64,000 nt of DNA from Silene latifolia (lineage: Eukaryota; Streptophyta; Magnoliopsida; Caryophyllales; Caryophyllaceae), in the NCBI RefSeq assembly GCF_048544455.1, contig NC_133537.1, forward strand, positions 312,517,738 to 312,581,737. Direction: 5' to 3'. The notes beneath the pieces were generated by a model that saw only the letters and a list, made by a program, of their open reading frames with translations, was not told the origin of the DNA and did no database searches. Positions 24,485 through 33,300 of this stretch are shown here, one piece after another (within the stretch, counting starts at the first letter, position 1; each line of letters opens with the position of its first letter). The position numbers and the translations under genes are program-made.

Positions 24485-27400
24485 ATCTCCCCTTCTTGAA
24501 AAGGATTTGCCCTCAAATCCTCGAGCTTATCCTCCTCAATCTCTTCATAATAAGGACTTAAATCCCCAACATTGAAAGTTCCATGGACTCCATATTCTCC
24601 GGGAAGGTTTATCTTGTATGCATTGGACCCAAACTTCTCAAGTACTTCGAATGGGCCATCAGCTCTAGGCATGAGCTTATTCTTCCTTTTTTCTGGAAAT
24701 CTTTCTTTCCTCAAGTGTATCCAAACAAGATCTCCGGGCTCAAAGATTTTGGTTCCCTTAACACCCTTGGATTTGGCCTTGTGAGCCTCATTAGCCTTCT
24801 CAATTTGCTTCTTGACTTGTTCATGGACATGGAGCATTTGTTCAACCCTTTTTTTAGCATCATAATCAATGGTATTTCTTTTGATGGGTGCCAAATCAGT
24901 AGGCATCATAGGATTCACGCCATATACCACCTCAAATGGAGACTTGCCCGTGGTTGTGGAAGGGGCTCGGTTGAAGGCGAACTCGGCTTGAGCTAGTTTG
25001 AGGTCCCAATCTTTCAATGATCTTGCAACCGTGCACCTAAGGATCCTCCCCAAGGTCTTGTTGGTAACTTCCGTTTGCCCATCAGTTTGGGGGTGATGGG
25101 AGGTGCTAAACAAGAGCCTTGTTTTGAGTAGCTTCCATAAGGTTCTCCAAAAATGACTCATGAACTTGGAATCCCTATCCGAGACAATGGACTTAGGAAT
25201 ACCATGTAGCTTGACCACTTCTTTGAAATAGAGCTCGGCCACACTAGTTGCATCTTCGGTTTTCTTGCAAGCAATGAAATGAGCCATTTTGCTGAATCTA
25301 TCCACAACCACCATGATTGAATCCTTCCCTCTTTGAGTTCTTGGTAAAGCAACAATGAAATCCATGCTTATGTCTTCCCATGGCTGATTTGGAACCAGCA
25401 AAGGAGTGTAGGGGCCTGTTTGGAAATAGGATTTTGATTGTTGACAAGGAGCACACCTCTTGATCACATCTTGGACATCCCCAAGCATCTTAGGCCAATA
25501 GAATTGCTCTTGGAGTATGTCATAGGTCTTTTGAATGCCAAAGTGCCCGGCAAGACCATTGGAGTGAACTTCCCTTATCAATAAGTTTCTATAAGGTCCC
25601 CTAGGCACACACAACTTGTTCCCAAAGAATAAGAACCCATTTTGAACCAAGTACTTGCTCTTGAGCTTGATTTGGCCAGATTGAAGAAGCTCCCATTCTC
25701 CTTTAAAATCCGGATCTTCCACATATAATTCTTTCATGTACTCAAACCCAAGGACCCTTTGCTCCATGAAACTCAACATAATGAATCTCCTAGACAATGC
25801 ATCAGCCACTATGTTATCTTTCCCCTCTATGTACTTGCTTGAGAAGTTGAAGGATTGTAAGAACTCCACCCATTTAGCATGCCTATGATTGAGCTTGTGT
25901 TGACCATTAATGTATTTGAGAGCCTCATGATCAGAATGTAGGACGAATGGTCGTGGTTTCAAGTAGTGACTCCAATGGGTTAAGGCTCGAACAATAGCAT
26001 AGAACTCCTTATCATAAGTTGAGTAATTGAGCTTGGCACCACTCAATTTCTCACTAAAGTAAGCAATTGGCTTGTGCTCTTGAACAAGGACAGCCCCAAT
26101 GCCAATGCCACTAGCATCACACTCAACTTCAAACAACTTATTGAAATTTGGCAAAGTAAGAATAGGAGACTCACAAAGCTTCTCTTTGATAATATTGAAG
26201 GATGATTCAGCCCTATCTCCCCATTTGAACTCCCCTTTCTTCATACATTCGGTTATAGGAGCCATAAGTGTGCTAAAATCTTTGATGAACCTCCTATAGA
26301 ATGATGCCAACCCATGAAAACTCCTTACATCCGTGATATTCTTAGGTATAGGCCATGATTTGATTGCCTTAACCTTCTCTTGATCAACCAATATGCCACG
26401 GTCAGAAATGATAAAGCCCAAGAATTGGACTTCATTTTGCATAAAAGAACACTTCTCTAGCTTGCCATACAACTTGTGTTCCCTAAGAGTTTCAAACAAC
26501 ACTTGCAAATGCTTGAGGTGCTCTTCCCTGGAAGGACTATAAACCAAGATATCATCAAAGTAAACAACCACAAATCTGCCCAAATAAGGTCTAAGTACCT
26601 CGGTCATGAGCCTCATGAAGGTACTTGGTGCATTAGAAAGACCAAATGGCATGACAAGCCATTCATACAACCCATGCTTTGTTTTGAATGCGGTTTTCCA
26701 CTCATCTCCTTCTTTGATTCTTACTTGGTGATAGCCTTGCCTTAAATCAATCTTTGAAAACAATTGAGCTCCACTAAGCTCATCCAAGATGTCATCAAGC
26801 CTAGGTATGGGAAACCTATACTTGATGGTAATGTTGTTGATAGCTCTACTATCCGTACACATCCTCCAAGACCCATCTTTCTTTGGCACTAAGAGGGCCG
26901 GGACAACACACGGACTAAGGGACTCTCTCACAAAGCCCTTGCTCACAAGTTCTCCAATTTGTTGTTGTAACTCTTGAGTAGCTTTAGGATCACTTCTATA
27001 GGCAGCCTTGTTTGGTAATGTAGCCCCCGGAATGAAATCAATTTGATGCTCAATGCCCCTAAGAGGAGGCAAGCCACTTGGGAGCTCATTTGGGAACACA
27101 TCTTCATAGGATTGGAGGAGCTCTTGGACCTCCTTAGGAAGTGAAACATTCTGCCCAAAAACCACATCTTTTGCAATAAGAGCATAGACATCTTCATCAC
27201 CCTTTAACTCTTGGAGCATCTCGGCCTCATTGATCAATAATACCTCTTTTGAAGGCTCAAGCATGGATGGTGGTGTAGTATGCTTAAGGACGGGTGGAAG
27301 TGGTGTTAGAATGACCTTTCTTGAGCCAAACTTGAAGGTGTAAGTGTTGTCTCTCCCATGGTGTACCGAATCCCTATCAAACTCCCAAGGTCTCCCAAGA

Positions 27401-27918
27401 AGAAGATGACAAGCATCCATAGGTAGAACATCACAAAGGGCCTCATCCGAATAGTTCTTGCCAATGGAGAAGGTTACAAGGCATTGCTTATCCACTCTAA
27501 CTTCTGCCCCCTTGTTAAGCCACCTTAATTTATAAGGACTAGGGTGGTCTTGTGTGGGTAAAGATATCTTTTCAATGAGAGTACTAGAGGCTACATTGGT
27601 ACAACTCCCTCCATCAATGATAAGATTGCAAACTCTTCCCTTAATGGTGCACCTAGACCTAAAGATTTGTTGTCTTTGATCCATTTCCAAGGGTTGGGGT
27701 TGGGTATGCATCACTCTCCAAGTAACCAAGCTAAGACCCGCATCCGGCATAACCACATCATCCTCTTCATGGTCCGTTCCCTCCATTTCCTCATCACACA
27801 CAAGAATCTCATCATCTCCCCAATGAACCACTTCAAAGCTACTAAGGGCTCTCTTGGTTGGGCATTCTTTGGCAAAGTGACCATAACCTTGGCATTGGTA
27901 ACATTTTTTGAGAGGCAT
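24400..27918 (-). CDS. CRM-like pol (with CCHC knuckle), open reading frame of a retrotransposon
   Basis: The 1172-codon frame starts at a CCHC knuckle (CYQCQGYGHFAKEC). Next come an aspartic protease (IIDGGSCTNVAS, about residues 95-110), reverse transcriptase (PFGLSNAPSTF and VVYFDDILVYS, about 430-465), RNase H (ECDASGIGIGAVL; HSDHEALKYI), integrase HHCC zinc finger (HSNGLAGHFG...CAPCQQSK) and a DDE core (MDFIVALPRT; IVSDRDSKFMS). The C-terminal RANPFQEGEIE and GPCTRLRS motifs lie at or inside the 3' LTR. It is typical of family length. As part of a retroelement it is not a host gene. Confidence 0.9.
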   Translation of the reverse strand: MPLKKCYQCQGYGHFAKECPTKRALSSFEVVHWGDDEILVCDEEMEGTDHEEDDVVMPDAGLSLVTWRVMHTQPQPLEMDQRQQIFRSRCTIKGRVCNLIIDGGSCTNVASSTLIEKISLPTQDHPSPYKLRWLNKGAEVRVDKQCLVTFSIGKNYSDEALCDVLPMDACHLLLGRPWEFDRDSVHHGRDNTYTFKFGSRKVILTPLPPVLKHTTPPSMLEPSKEVLLINEAEMLQELKGDEDVYALIAKDVVFGQNVSLPKEVQELLQSYEDVFPNELPSGLPPLRGIEHQIDFIPGATLPNKAAYRSDPKATQELQQQIGELVSKGFVRESLSPCVVPALLVPKKDGSWRMCTDSRAINNITIKYRFPIPRLDDILDELSGAQLFSKIDLRQGYHQVRIKEGDEWKTAFKTKHGLYEWLVMPFGLSNAPSTFMRLMTEVLRPYLGRFVVVYFDDILVYSPSREEHLKHLQVLFETLREHKLYGKLEKCSFMQNEVQFLGFIISDRGILVDQEKVKAIKSWPIPKNITDVRSFHGLASFYRRFIKDFSTLMAPITECMKKGEFKWGDRAESSFNIIKEKLCESPILTLPNFNKLFEVECDASGIGIGAVLVQEHKPIAYFSEKLSGAKLNYSTYDKEFYAIVRALTHWSHYLKPRPFVLHSDHEALKYINGQHKLNHRHAKWVEFLQSFNFSSKYIEGKDNIVADALSRRFIMLSFMEQRVLGFEYMKELYVEDPDFKGEWELLQSGQIKLKSKYLVQNGFLFFGNKLCVPRGPYRNLLIREVHSNGLAGHFGIQKTYDILQEQFYWPKMLGDVQDVIKRCAPCQQSKSYFQTGPYTPLLVPNQPWEDISMDFIVALPRTQRGKDSIMVVVDRFSKMAHFIACKKTEDATSVAELYFKEVVKLHGIPKSIVSDRDSKFMSHFWRTLWKLLKTRLLFSTSHHPQTDGQTEVTNKTLGRILRCTVARSLKDWDLKLAQAEFAFNRAPSTTTGKSPFEVVYGVNPMMPTDLAPIKRNTIDYDAKKRVEQMLHVHEQVKKQIEKANEAHKAKSKGVKGTKIFEPGDLVWIHLRKERFPEKRKNKLMPRADGPFEVLEKFGSNAYKINLPGEYGVHGTFNVGDLSPYYEEIEEDKLEDLRANPFQEGEIETNQTEKGHISPGFGPCTRLRSNMNYV
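24485..24497 (-). other. Polypurine tract of the CRM-like element
   Basis: On the minus strand AAGAAGGGGAGAT directly precedes the 3' LTR. Inside the frame of pol, as in CRM elements whose coding region overlaps the LTR. Confidence 0.75.
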
Positions 27919-28825
27919 GGTCTTTTTTGTGAGGTTTCGGCTGCTTTTCCTTTGTCAAGTATGGTGGTTTTGTTTTGAGAGGGTGGTTCATTAATTTTGA
28001 AACTGGTTGGGGGTCTAAAGGTGGCGGTTTTGGTGGTTGGTTTGGTGGTTGTAGCCTTCCCTTTACCCATTTTCTCAACCCTTAAAGCCAAATTAACGGC
28101 TTCATCAAAGGACCATACTTGTTGCATTCTAACCCTATGAGCAATCTTAGTATCTAACCCTTCAACAAATCTAGCAATTTTCTGTTCGGGCTTCTCATTG
28201 AGTTCACATTGCAAAGTAAGTTGTTCAAAGTCTCTAAGATATGACTCAAGTGGTTGTTGGTCTTGTTTAAGTTGTGTGAGCTTAATGAAAATGTCTTGAG
28301 TGTACTCTTTAGGTATAAACTTCTCATTAAGCTTCTTTTTCAGTTTTAACCAAGACTTAATAGGTTCCTTACCATCCCTTCTTCTCTGATTTTTAAGTTC
28401 TCATACCAAAGGGAAGCATAGCCTTTGAGTTTCAAGATTGCAACTTTAAAAGCTTTGCCATCAGAATAACCTTTAAACTCAAAGACTCTTTCAATGGTCC
28501 TAAACCAATCTAACAAATCCTCGGGGTTTAAACTACCATGAAAATCAGGAATTTCTACCTTTAAGTCTTTGTTGGGCTCTCCATGAAAGGCCTCGGCCAT
28601 GGACTCCTCCGAATCAGAAAGCTCTTCCTCCTCACGGCCACCATGAGCTCGTCCTCTACCCATGAAGCCACGGCCTCTACCCCTGCCTCTAGGTGGTTGT
28701 CCTCCTCTTGGTGGTGGTGTTGGAATATTAGCCATGATAACATTGAGAGATTCTAGCAACAAATCACATTTTTCAGAAAGTTGAGTAACTTGTGTTTCAA
28801 TTCCAGCAATCCTTTCTTCACTCAT
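27850..28825 (-). pseudogene. gag region of the CRM-like element, broken
   Basis: The region encodes a gag N-terminus with a short coiled segment, an arginine/glycine-rich stretch (RGRGRGRGFMGRGRA), the retrotransposon gag core (LLDWFRTIERVFEF; ASLWYENLK) and, nearer pol, KIARFVEGLDTKIAHRV. The order is normal for Ty3/gypsy gag. It looks broken in about two places, so this copy probably cannot make full-length Gag. Confidence 0.75.
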
Positions 28826-28901
28826 GGTTGTTTTTTTGTGTTTTTAATGTGGTTAGGGTATAATGAACTCACAAAGAAAGGATTTTTTGTTGTTAACCAA
28901 A

Positions 28902-28914
28902 GCTCTGATAACCA
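28902..28914 (-). other. Primer binding site of the CRM-like element
   Basis: On the minus strand TGGTTATCAGAGC lies 3 bases after the 5' LTR. It is the initiator tRNA-Met primer site TGGTATCAGAGC with one extra T. Confidence 0.7.
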
Positions 28915-28917
28915 ATT

Positions 28918-29747
28918 TGGAATAAAACTCTAAGAACACGAAAATGGACAGAAAATAAGCTAAAAACCGTGAATCAAATGCTAAGGATCGAGTGAATTGG
29001 ATATGAAATAAACCAAGCACAAAGCCAAGGTTTAAGACTAAGAGCTTGTTCAAGCACCTAGCAAAGAACTCACTCAACCCCTAGCACTAAGCATAGGAGG
29101 ATCTTCTAGCACAAAGCAAAGAATTTAAGAGGAAAAACTAGGTTTTCACTTGTATTAATGTTCAATCAAATCTGAAGTTCTCAAGTGTTTAGCTTGGTTT
29201 ATATAGACCAAGGCTTACAATCTTGACCCTTGATTACTAGTTACATCTAAGGGCCACAAAAATAGCAGCTAAAGACCAAGAAAAACGGCAGCCAAGGATT
29301 ATGACAAATCTGAAATGAAAAGGACATAAAGCAAAGAAAGTAAACTAATAGTCCAAACTTCCTTGTTTGTAGCTCAACTTCTTATTTATGATTATATGGA
29401 CTGAAATGGGGCTTGAGGAAACCGTGTAAGAGTCCTTGTTGCAGCCATAAAGTCCCTTGAGCTTTGTTGGTTCAAAAGAGGAAGGTTGATAGCGACATAA
29501 TGCACAAAAAACTAAGCTTGTTCCAGCCATGGTTCTGATTGCGCGCGGTTCAAAAAGCTTGGCAAACTCTATGATAGGAACGGCTTTGGGATATAAGTTC
29601 CTACACAAAAACGTCCCAAACTCACCAAAGATTAATCCCATGCTGGAAAATGGCACGACTTCTTAGACGGAATTCATGTTAGACCTCAATCTAGTGCAAG
29701 GTCCAAAACCGGGTGAAATGTGGCCTTTCTCGGTTTGATTTGTTTCA
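28918..29747 (-). repeat. 5' LTR of the CRM-like element
   Basis: 830 bp, nearly identical to 23655-24484. It is followed on the plus strand by the second ATCAA (29748-29752). Confidence 0.92.
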
Positions 29748-30090
29748 ATCAACAAGGTCATTAAAAGCATAAACCATAGAGACAAAAAATTGAGTAGTAG
29801 AAGCAACTTCAGTAACTTTCATGTTGATGCATTGAGCAGAAAATTCATAGAAATCAAGAACAAAAATAGTTGGATTCCATAGTATCCAAACTCTACCTCC
29901 TTTGTGCCAACTATTATTAGTAGCTATACTCCAACCATCAACCATTAAGCTATTTATAATATTTAGAGACAAGGCCTTAACCTTTGTCTCAAGGAGCCCA
30001 AACAGACCTACCTTATTCATATGCATGAACCACTTAACATGTTTTTGTTTGGTATGATTATTCAGACCCTTAACATTCCAAAACCCAAGG

Positions 30091-31400
30091 TTATGCATTC
30101 CTCACCACAAGGTGAGGAACACTACCACTTATCCCAATGTCTACCTTGGGTGTAGGAGTATTCAAGGTTTCCAGAAAGGTATGTTGCCCAAATCTGTGTA
30201 CAGTATACCCTTCTTCACTGATATCTTGTCTACTAAGTCTCCCTATTGCAGTAGCCTTAGCAGGAGCAGGAGCAGGCCCCATAGAATAAGTCCCAGAGGA
30301 TTGCCAGACCACGGGGGTTTGAAGTTGTGTTTCAACAGGGGTAGTTGCTGCTATAACTACAGCATGGGGAGAATGGACAGGAGTCTTGACTGGTTTATCT
30401 TTCTGAACATTCTCAGTAGATTTGGTCTTAGGTTTCCATACTTTTGCAGCAGGTTTCTTGGTATTAGGCACCACTGACTGTGTCTTCTTAGTTCTCCTAC
30501 ACTCAGCAGTAGTATGCCCAATACCTTTACAACCAGCACACACCACAGGCTTCCATTCAAACTCAACATCAATAATAACGAGATCACCATGTTCATCTAA
30601 AAACTTAACTTTATCAGGGAGAGGGTCACCAATCATTAATTCAATCATAACCCTAGCATACCCAATCCTAGTTTTATCCTCTGTAGCCAAATCACACTTG
30701 ATAAATTTCCCAATTAGTCCTGAGATACGAGCAAGACCTTTACCCCAGAATTTCAGAGGGAGTTTATGTAACTTGACCCACACAGGTACAGATTTAACTT
30801 CATGCTTAAAAAGTTCCACATCAGAGGTCTAAGGCTTAACTATGAGGGGCTTATTGTCAAAAAGGAAGTGTCCTTGCCTTAAGACACCATCTTTAGCAGC
30901 CTTTGAGAGAAAACGTACCATGAACACACCATTAAGTAAAAAGGAAAGCTTATCTACCTGATGATTAATCCATAGTCTCCTGATGTAGCCTTCAACAATG
31001 TCCCAGGGAGGGTTAGCTCCTAGGATAAAGCAAAAGACAGAGTTCTTCCAGTATTCAAGCTCGACCTTCACCTCCTCAGCAGTAAATTGAAGTAAACCAG
31101 AAGGCTCCTCCTCAATGACTGGCAAAGACGTGACATTGTTGCTATCCCCTGCCTCCTCTGTTTCATCTTCCACCAAGACTCAAGATTCAAAGCAGGAATT
31201 CCGACAACTTCATGAACGACTTTCTCCTTAAGAACATCCGCACTTGTAGGTCCTTGGATAGTTTTGGTTAGAGCTGGAAATTCTTCATTACTAGCATGAG
31301 AAAGAAGATCGAATTTATTGTTACAAACAATTTCTGAATTTTTTTGAGTTTTTGATGAATTTTTTGGTGTTGTTTTCGATGGGGATTTCGCAGCAGACAT
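30091..31400 (-). pseudogene. LINE ORF1 (DUF4283-like plus CCHC knuckle), degraded
   Basis: ORF1 starts MSAAKSPSKTTPKNSSKT at 31400. A DUF4283-like RNA-binding region follows (ELEYWKNSVFCFILGANPPW; GVFMVRFLSKAAKDG), then a PVWVKLHKLPLKFWGKGLARI stretch and a CCHC zinc knuckle (CAGCKGIGHTTAEC), ending ...HLVVRNA at 30091. This is the plan of plant L1 ORF1 nucleic-acid-binding proteins. A frame change near 31170-31200 and a stop near 30829 break the reading. Its end overlaps the ORF2 start by 8 bases, as often in plant L1s. Confidence 0.8.
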
Positions 31401-31462
31401 TACTGAAATCTAGGGTTTCTTTTTTGGAATTTCTTAGCTTTTTCTCTCTCTATCTCTAACCA

Positions 31463-31479
31463 TCTTTATCCCCATGTTT
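31463..31479. repeat. 17-bp target-site duplication of the LINE (right copy)
   Basis: Exact copy of 20522-20538. Immediately beyond it the solo LTR resumes (31480). Confidence 0.9.
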
Positions 31480-32522
31480 GTTGATGATTAATTTTAGGGT
31501 TTGCCTTTAATCATGAATTGGGGGAAATGGGGTTTTGCAATTAGTAATTGTGTTATGTGATAATTGTTTAGGCGAGGACTTCGTAGAGGAGCCGTTCTAG
31601 TGCTTGATTCTCGTCACTGTTGATTGTTGCTAAGGTAGAGTTTCCCTACTCAGTTTCTGTTAATTGAATTAAGATGTTATTGTTTTGTGTTTACTGTATC
31701 TGCTGATCATCGGAGTGTTGGTGTTGTGATGGTGGTTGTGATGTTGTGGTGTTGTGATGATTGTGGTGGAGTCACTTGCGGGAGTGGCTTCACGCCCTAG
31801 TTTGCTCTCCGTGGAACCCGCCATAGGAGGGGATGTGCACATTAAGGGACAGGGTTATCGCTCGTTGATGAGCGGGATTTAGGTGGGGATTGGCTGCGGT
31901 CCCCCACTAGCGGCGAGGATTACCTGTTGCGATGGGTAATCTGGCAGGGCTACACATTTAGGTGTGTAGTTAGTTAATGTGTGAGTTCGGGAGACCGGAG
32001 ATGGTGGATGATCAGCTGGTTACCTTGTGCTTTTGTCTTATTTTGATTGAGCAGTACTGACCCCGTTGTTGTTTTATGAAATCTGCGGTGATCCATTCGG
32101 GGATGGTGAGCAGGTTGTGACAGGTATTGCATTTGGTGAACTTGGGGCGATCATGGGAGAGTCATCACGCCAGATGTAGTATCACCATCATGAGTCTTAG
32201 CGCCTGTTTTGTAGTTGTTAGCATTCGGATTCACTTTTATTGGTTTTTGGAACTTTGTAGCCTTTTTACAATTACAGTATTTTAATAAATGTGTTTGGGA
32301 CAGTTGTTTTTGATATGTACTAACCTCGGGCAACCGAGATGGTAACAGCCTTTCATGCTAGGGTAGTCCTGGTAAGGTATCTTGGTATGAGGGGGTGTTA
32401 TATTGCTCATCAAATGCAATCCTAAAATAGAAAGGACAACAATTGACTGAAACACCCCAAAATGGAATAGAACAACAAATGACAAGAACAGAGGGAGTAT
32501 AAAAAATGTAAGGGTATAATTA

Positions 32523-32983
32523 GACCTGGCAAAAGCAACCTGACCCGATTAACCCGACTCGAAAAGACTGACCCGAGACCCGAAGTGACCCGAACTACAT
32601 CACCCTAATGTGACCCGAAAACCCGAATTGACCCGACCCGACCCGAACATGACCCGAGCTTGCTTGACCCGTAACTAACCCGACCCGATCTAATCTGAAA
32701 CCGCCAAACCCGAAAATAACTCGACAAAATATAACTCTAATTGAACCGAAATGACTTGAAATGGCTATTTCTCTATTATTCATTCACCCGAAAATAACTC
32801 GACCCGAAACAGACCCGACCTGCTTGACCCGAAACAGACGCGACCAACAAACCCGAAACAGACCCGAAACCCGAAATGAGCCGTCCCGACCGGAATTAAC
32901 TCGAAATCAATGAAAGACCCGAACTAATCCGACTTGAATTGGCCCGACCCGAACCCGACCCGTTGACCCGTTTTGCCAGGTTT
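32523..32983. repeat. GACCCG-rich repeat with inverted termini
   Basis: About 460 bp composed largely of GACCCGAA-like words. It opens with ACCTGGCAAAA and closes with TTTTGCCAGGT, an 11-bp perfect inverted terminal repeat. Related sequence occurs at 39405-39500, 50195-50470, 51770-51945 and 51957-52150, so it is a dispersed family. The open frames on it are compositional artefacts. Confidence 0.65.
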
Positions 32984-33118
32984 AGGTATAACATAGAAAA
33001 CAAAAAACTCGGGCATACATCGTAGAATATCTCTATTATCCATGTATGAAATAGTACCGGACAAGGGTTACCTAAAAAACCATAAGATAGAATACAGAGT
33101 ATAAAAATAACTTCAATT

Positions 33119-33292
33119 AGTCTCACTTTAGACGGGTATATCCGTCTAAAGTGTAGACGAGTCAAATATGTCATCACTTACATAATAAGACAAAGTGGTG
33201 ACATCCTACCTATTGTTTCTCTTATTATGAAAGTGGTGTGATATTTAGCCCGTCTACAATTTTAGACAGATAGTGTCTGTCTAAAGTGAGAA
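33119..33292. mobile_element. MITE with self-palindromic termini (family A)
   Basis: Both ends carry CTCACTTTAGAC in inverted orientation. Each end itself contains a palindrome of the form TTTAGACGGNNNNNNCCGTCTAAA. A related copy is at 46667-46847. Length about 174 bp, non-coding. Confidence 0.65.
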
Positions 33293-33300
33293 TTTGTGAA

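Larger units (their letters stand above)
23655..29747 (-). mobile_element. Ty3/gypsy retrotransposon, CRM-like chromovirus, young
   Basis: A 6093-bp element on the minus strand with two 830-bp LTRs and an ATCAA duplication. It carries a gag region with CCHC knuckle, then protease, RT, RNase H and integrase in Ty3/gypsy order. Pol runs into the 3' LTR and ends with a GPCTRLRS motif, without a classical chromodomain; this fits the CR-motif type of CRM (centromeric) chromoviruses. My hand alignment finds about 3 differences between the LTRs (about 0.4%), so insertion within a few hundred thousand years at usual rates. Pol is open along its length; gag seems broken in about two places. Lineage is inferred from remembered CRM features; Reina or another chromovirus clade is possible. 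Confidence 0.85.
20626..30098 (-). pseudogene. LINE ORF2: endonuclease-reverse transcriptase, interrupted
   Basis: ORF2 begins MHNLGFWNVKGLNN at 30098 (the APE endonuclease start is normally LxWNxRGL) and continues to 29753. After the inserted LTR element it resumes in frame at 23649 with RRSLWNQL and continues through the endonuclease GDFNCVL motif and RT (GFIKGRSI, KMDLMKAYDSV, LRQGDPMSPLLF, MFADDLLLF). It ends with a zf-RVT domain (CCICALATESHAHLFQEC) and a C-terminus at 20626. In-frame stops occur at 21325-21327 (in DKLWV-stop-WVHHV) and at 20785-20787 (WYLI-stop), so the last quarter would not be made. The endonuclease is rather complete and frame continuity across the insertion site shows ORF2 was open there when the LTR element landed. 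Confidence 0.88.
20539..31462 (-). mobile_element. L1-like LINE, minus strand, split by a CRM-like element
   Basis: The element runs from 31462 (5' end) to a short T run at 20539-20546, its poly(A) tail on the minus strand. Removing the LTR element inserted at 23655-29747 and one copy of its 5-bp target duplication leaves about 4.8 kb. It has a 17-bp target duplication, an ORF1 with a CCHC knuckle and an ORF2 with endonuclease, RT and zf-RVT regions, the plant L1 plan. The 5' UTR before ORF1 is only about 60 bp, so it may be slightly 5'-truncated. Stops in both ORFs make it inactive. Confidence 0.9.
12995..32402 (+). mobile_element. Solo LTR (Ty3/gypsy-like), split by two later elements
   Basis: Three pieces, 12995-13222, 20379-20538 and 31480-32402 (about 1.31 kb in all), make one LTR. 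It starts TGTAATACAACGG and ends GGGGGTGTTATA, resembling the two 1371-bp LTRs of the element at 13223-20373 but clearly diverged. Shared landmarks include a palindrome array near the start and the phrase TCACTTGCGGGAGTGGCTTC. It is flanked by TTGCT. No internal region of its own remains, so LTR-LTR recombination probably removed it. It must predate both insertions inside it. Confidence 0.8.
12877..32497. mobile_element. Outer MITE (Tc1/mariner Stowaway-like, TA target), interrupted
   Basis: The left end (12877, CTCCCTTCGTCCCAGTCAAT) and the right end (32478-32497) are inverted complements, flanked by TA at 12875-12876 and 32498-32499. The left flank 12877-12994 and right flank 32408-32497 carry the same internal words as the uninterrupted copy at 62302-62510. 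The 19.4 kb between is one inserted solo LTR with its own later insertions. Original MITE length would be about 210-220 bp. It is non-coding and must be the oldest layer of the nest. Confidence 0.85.
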
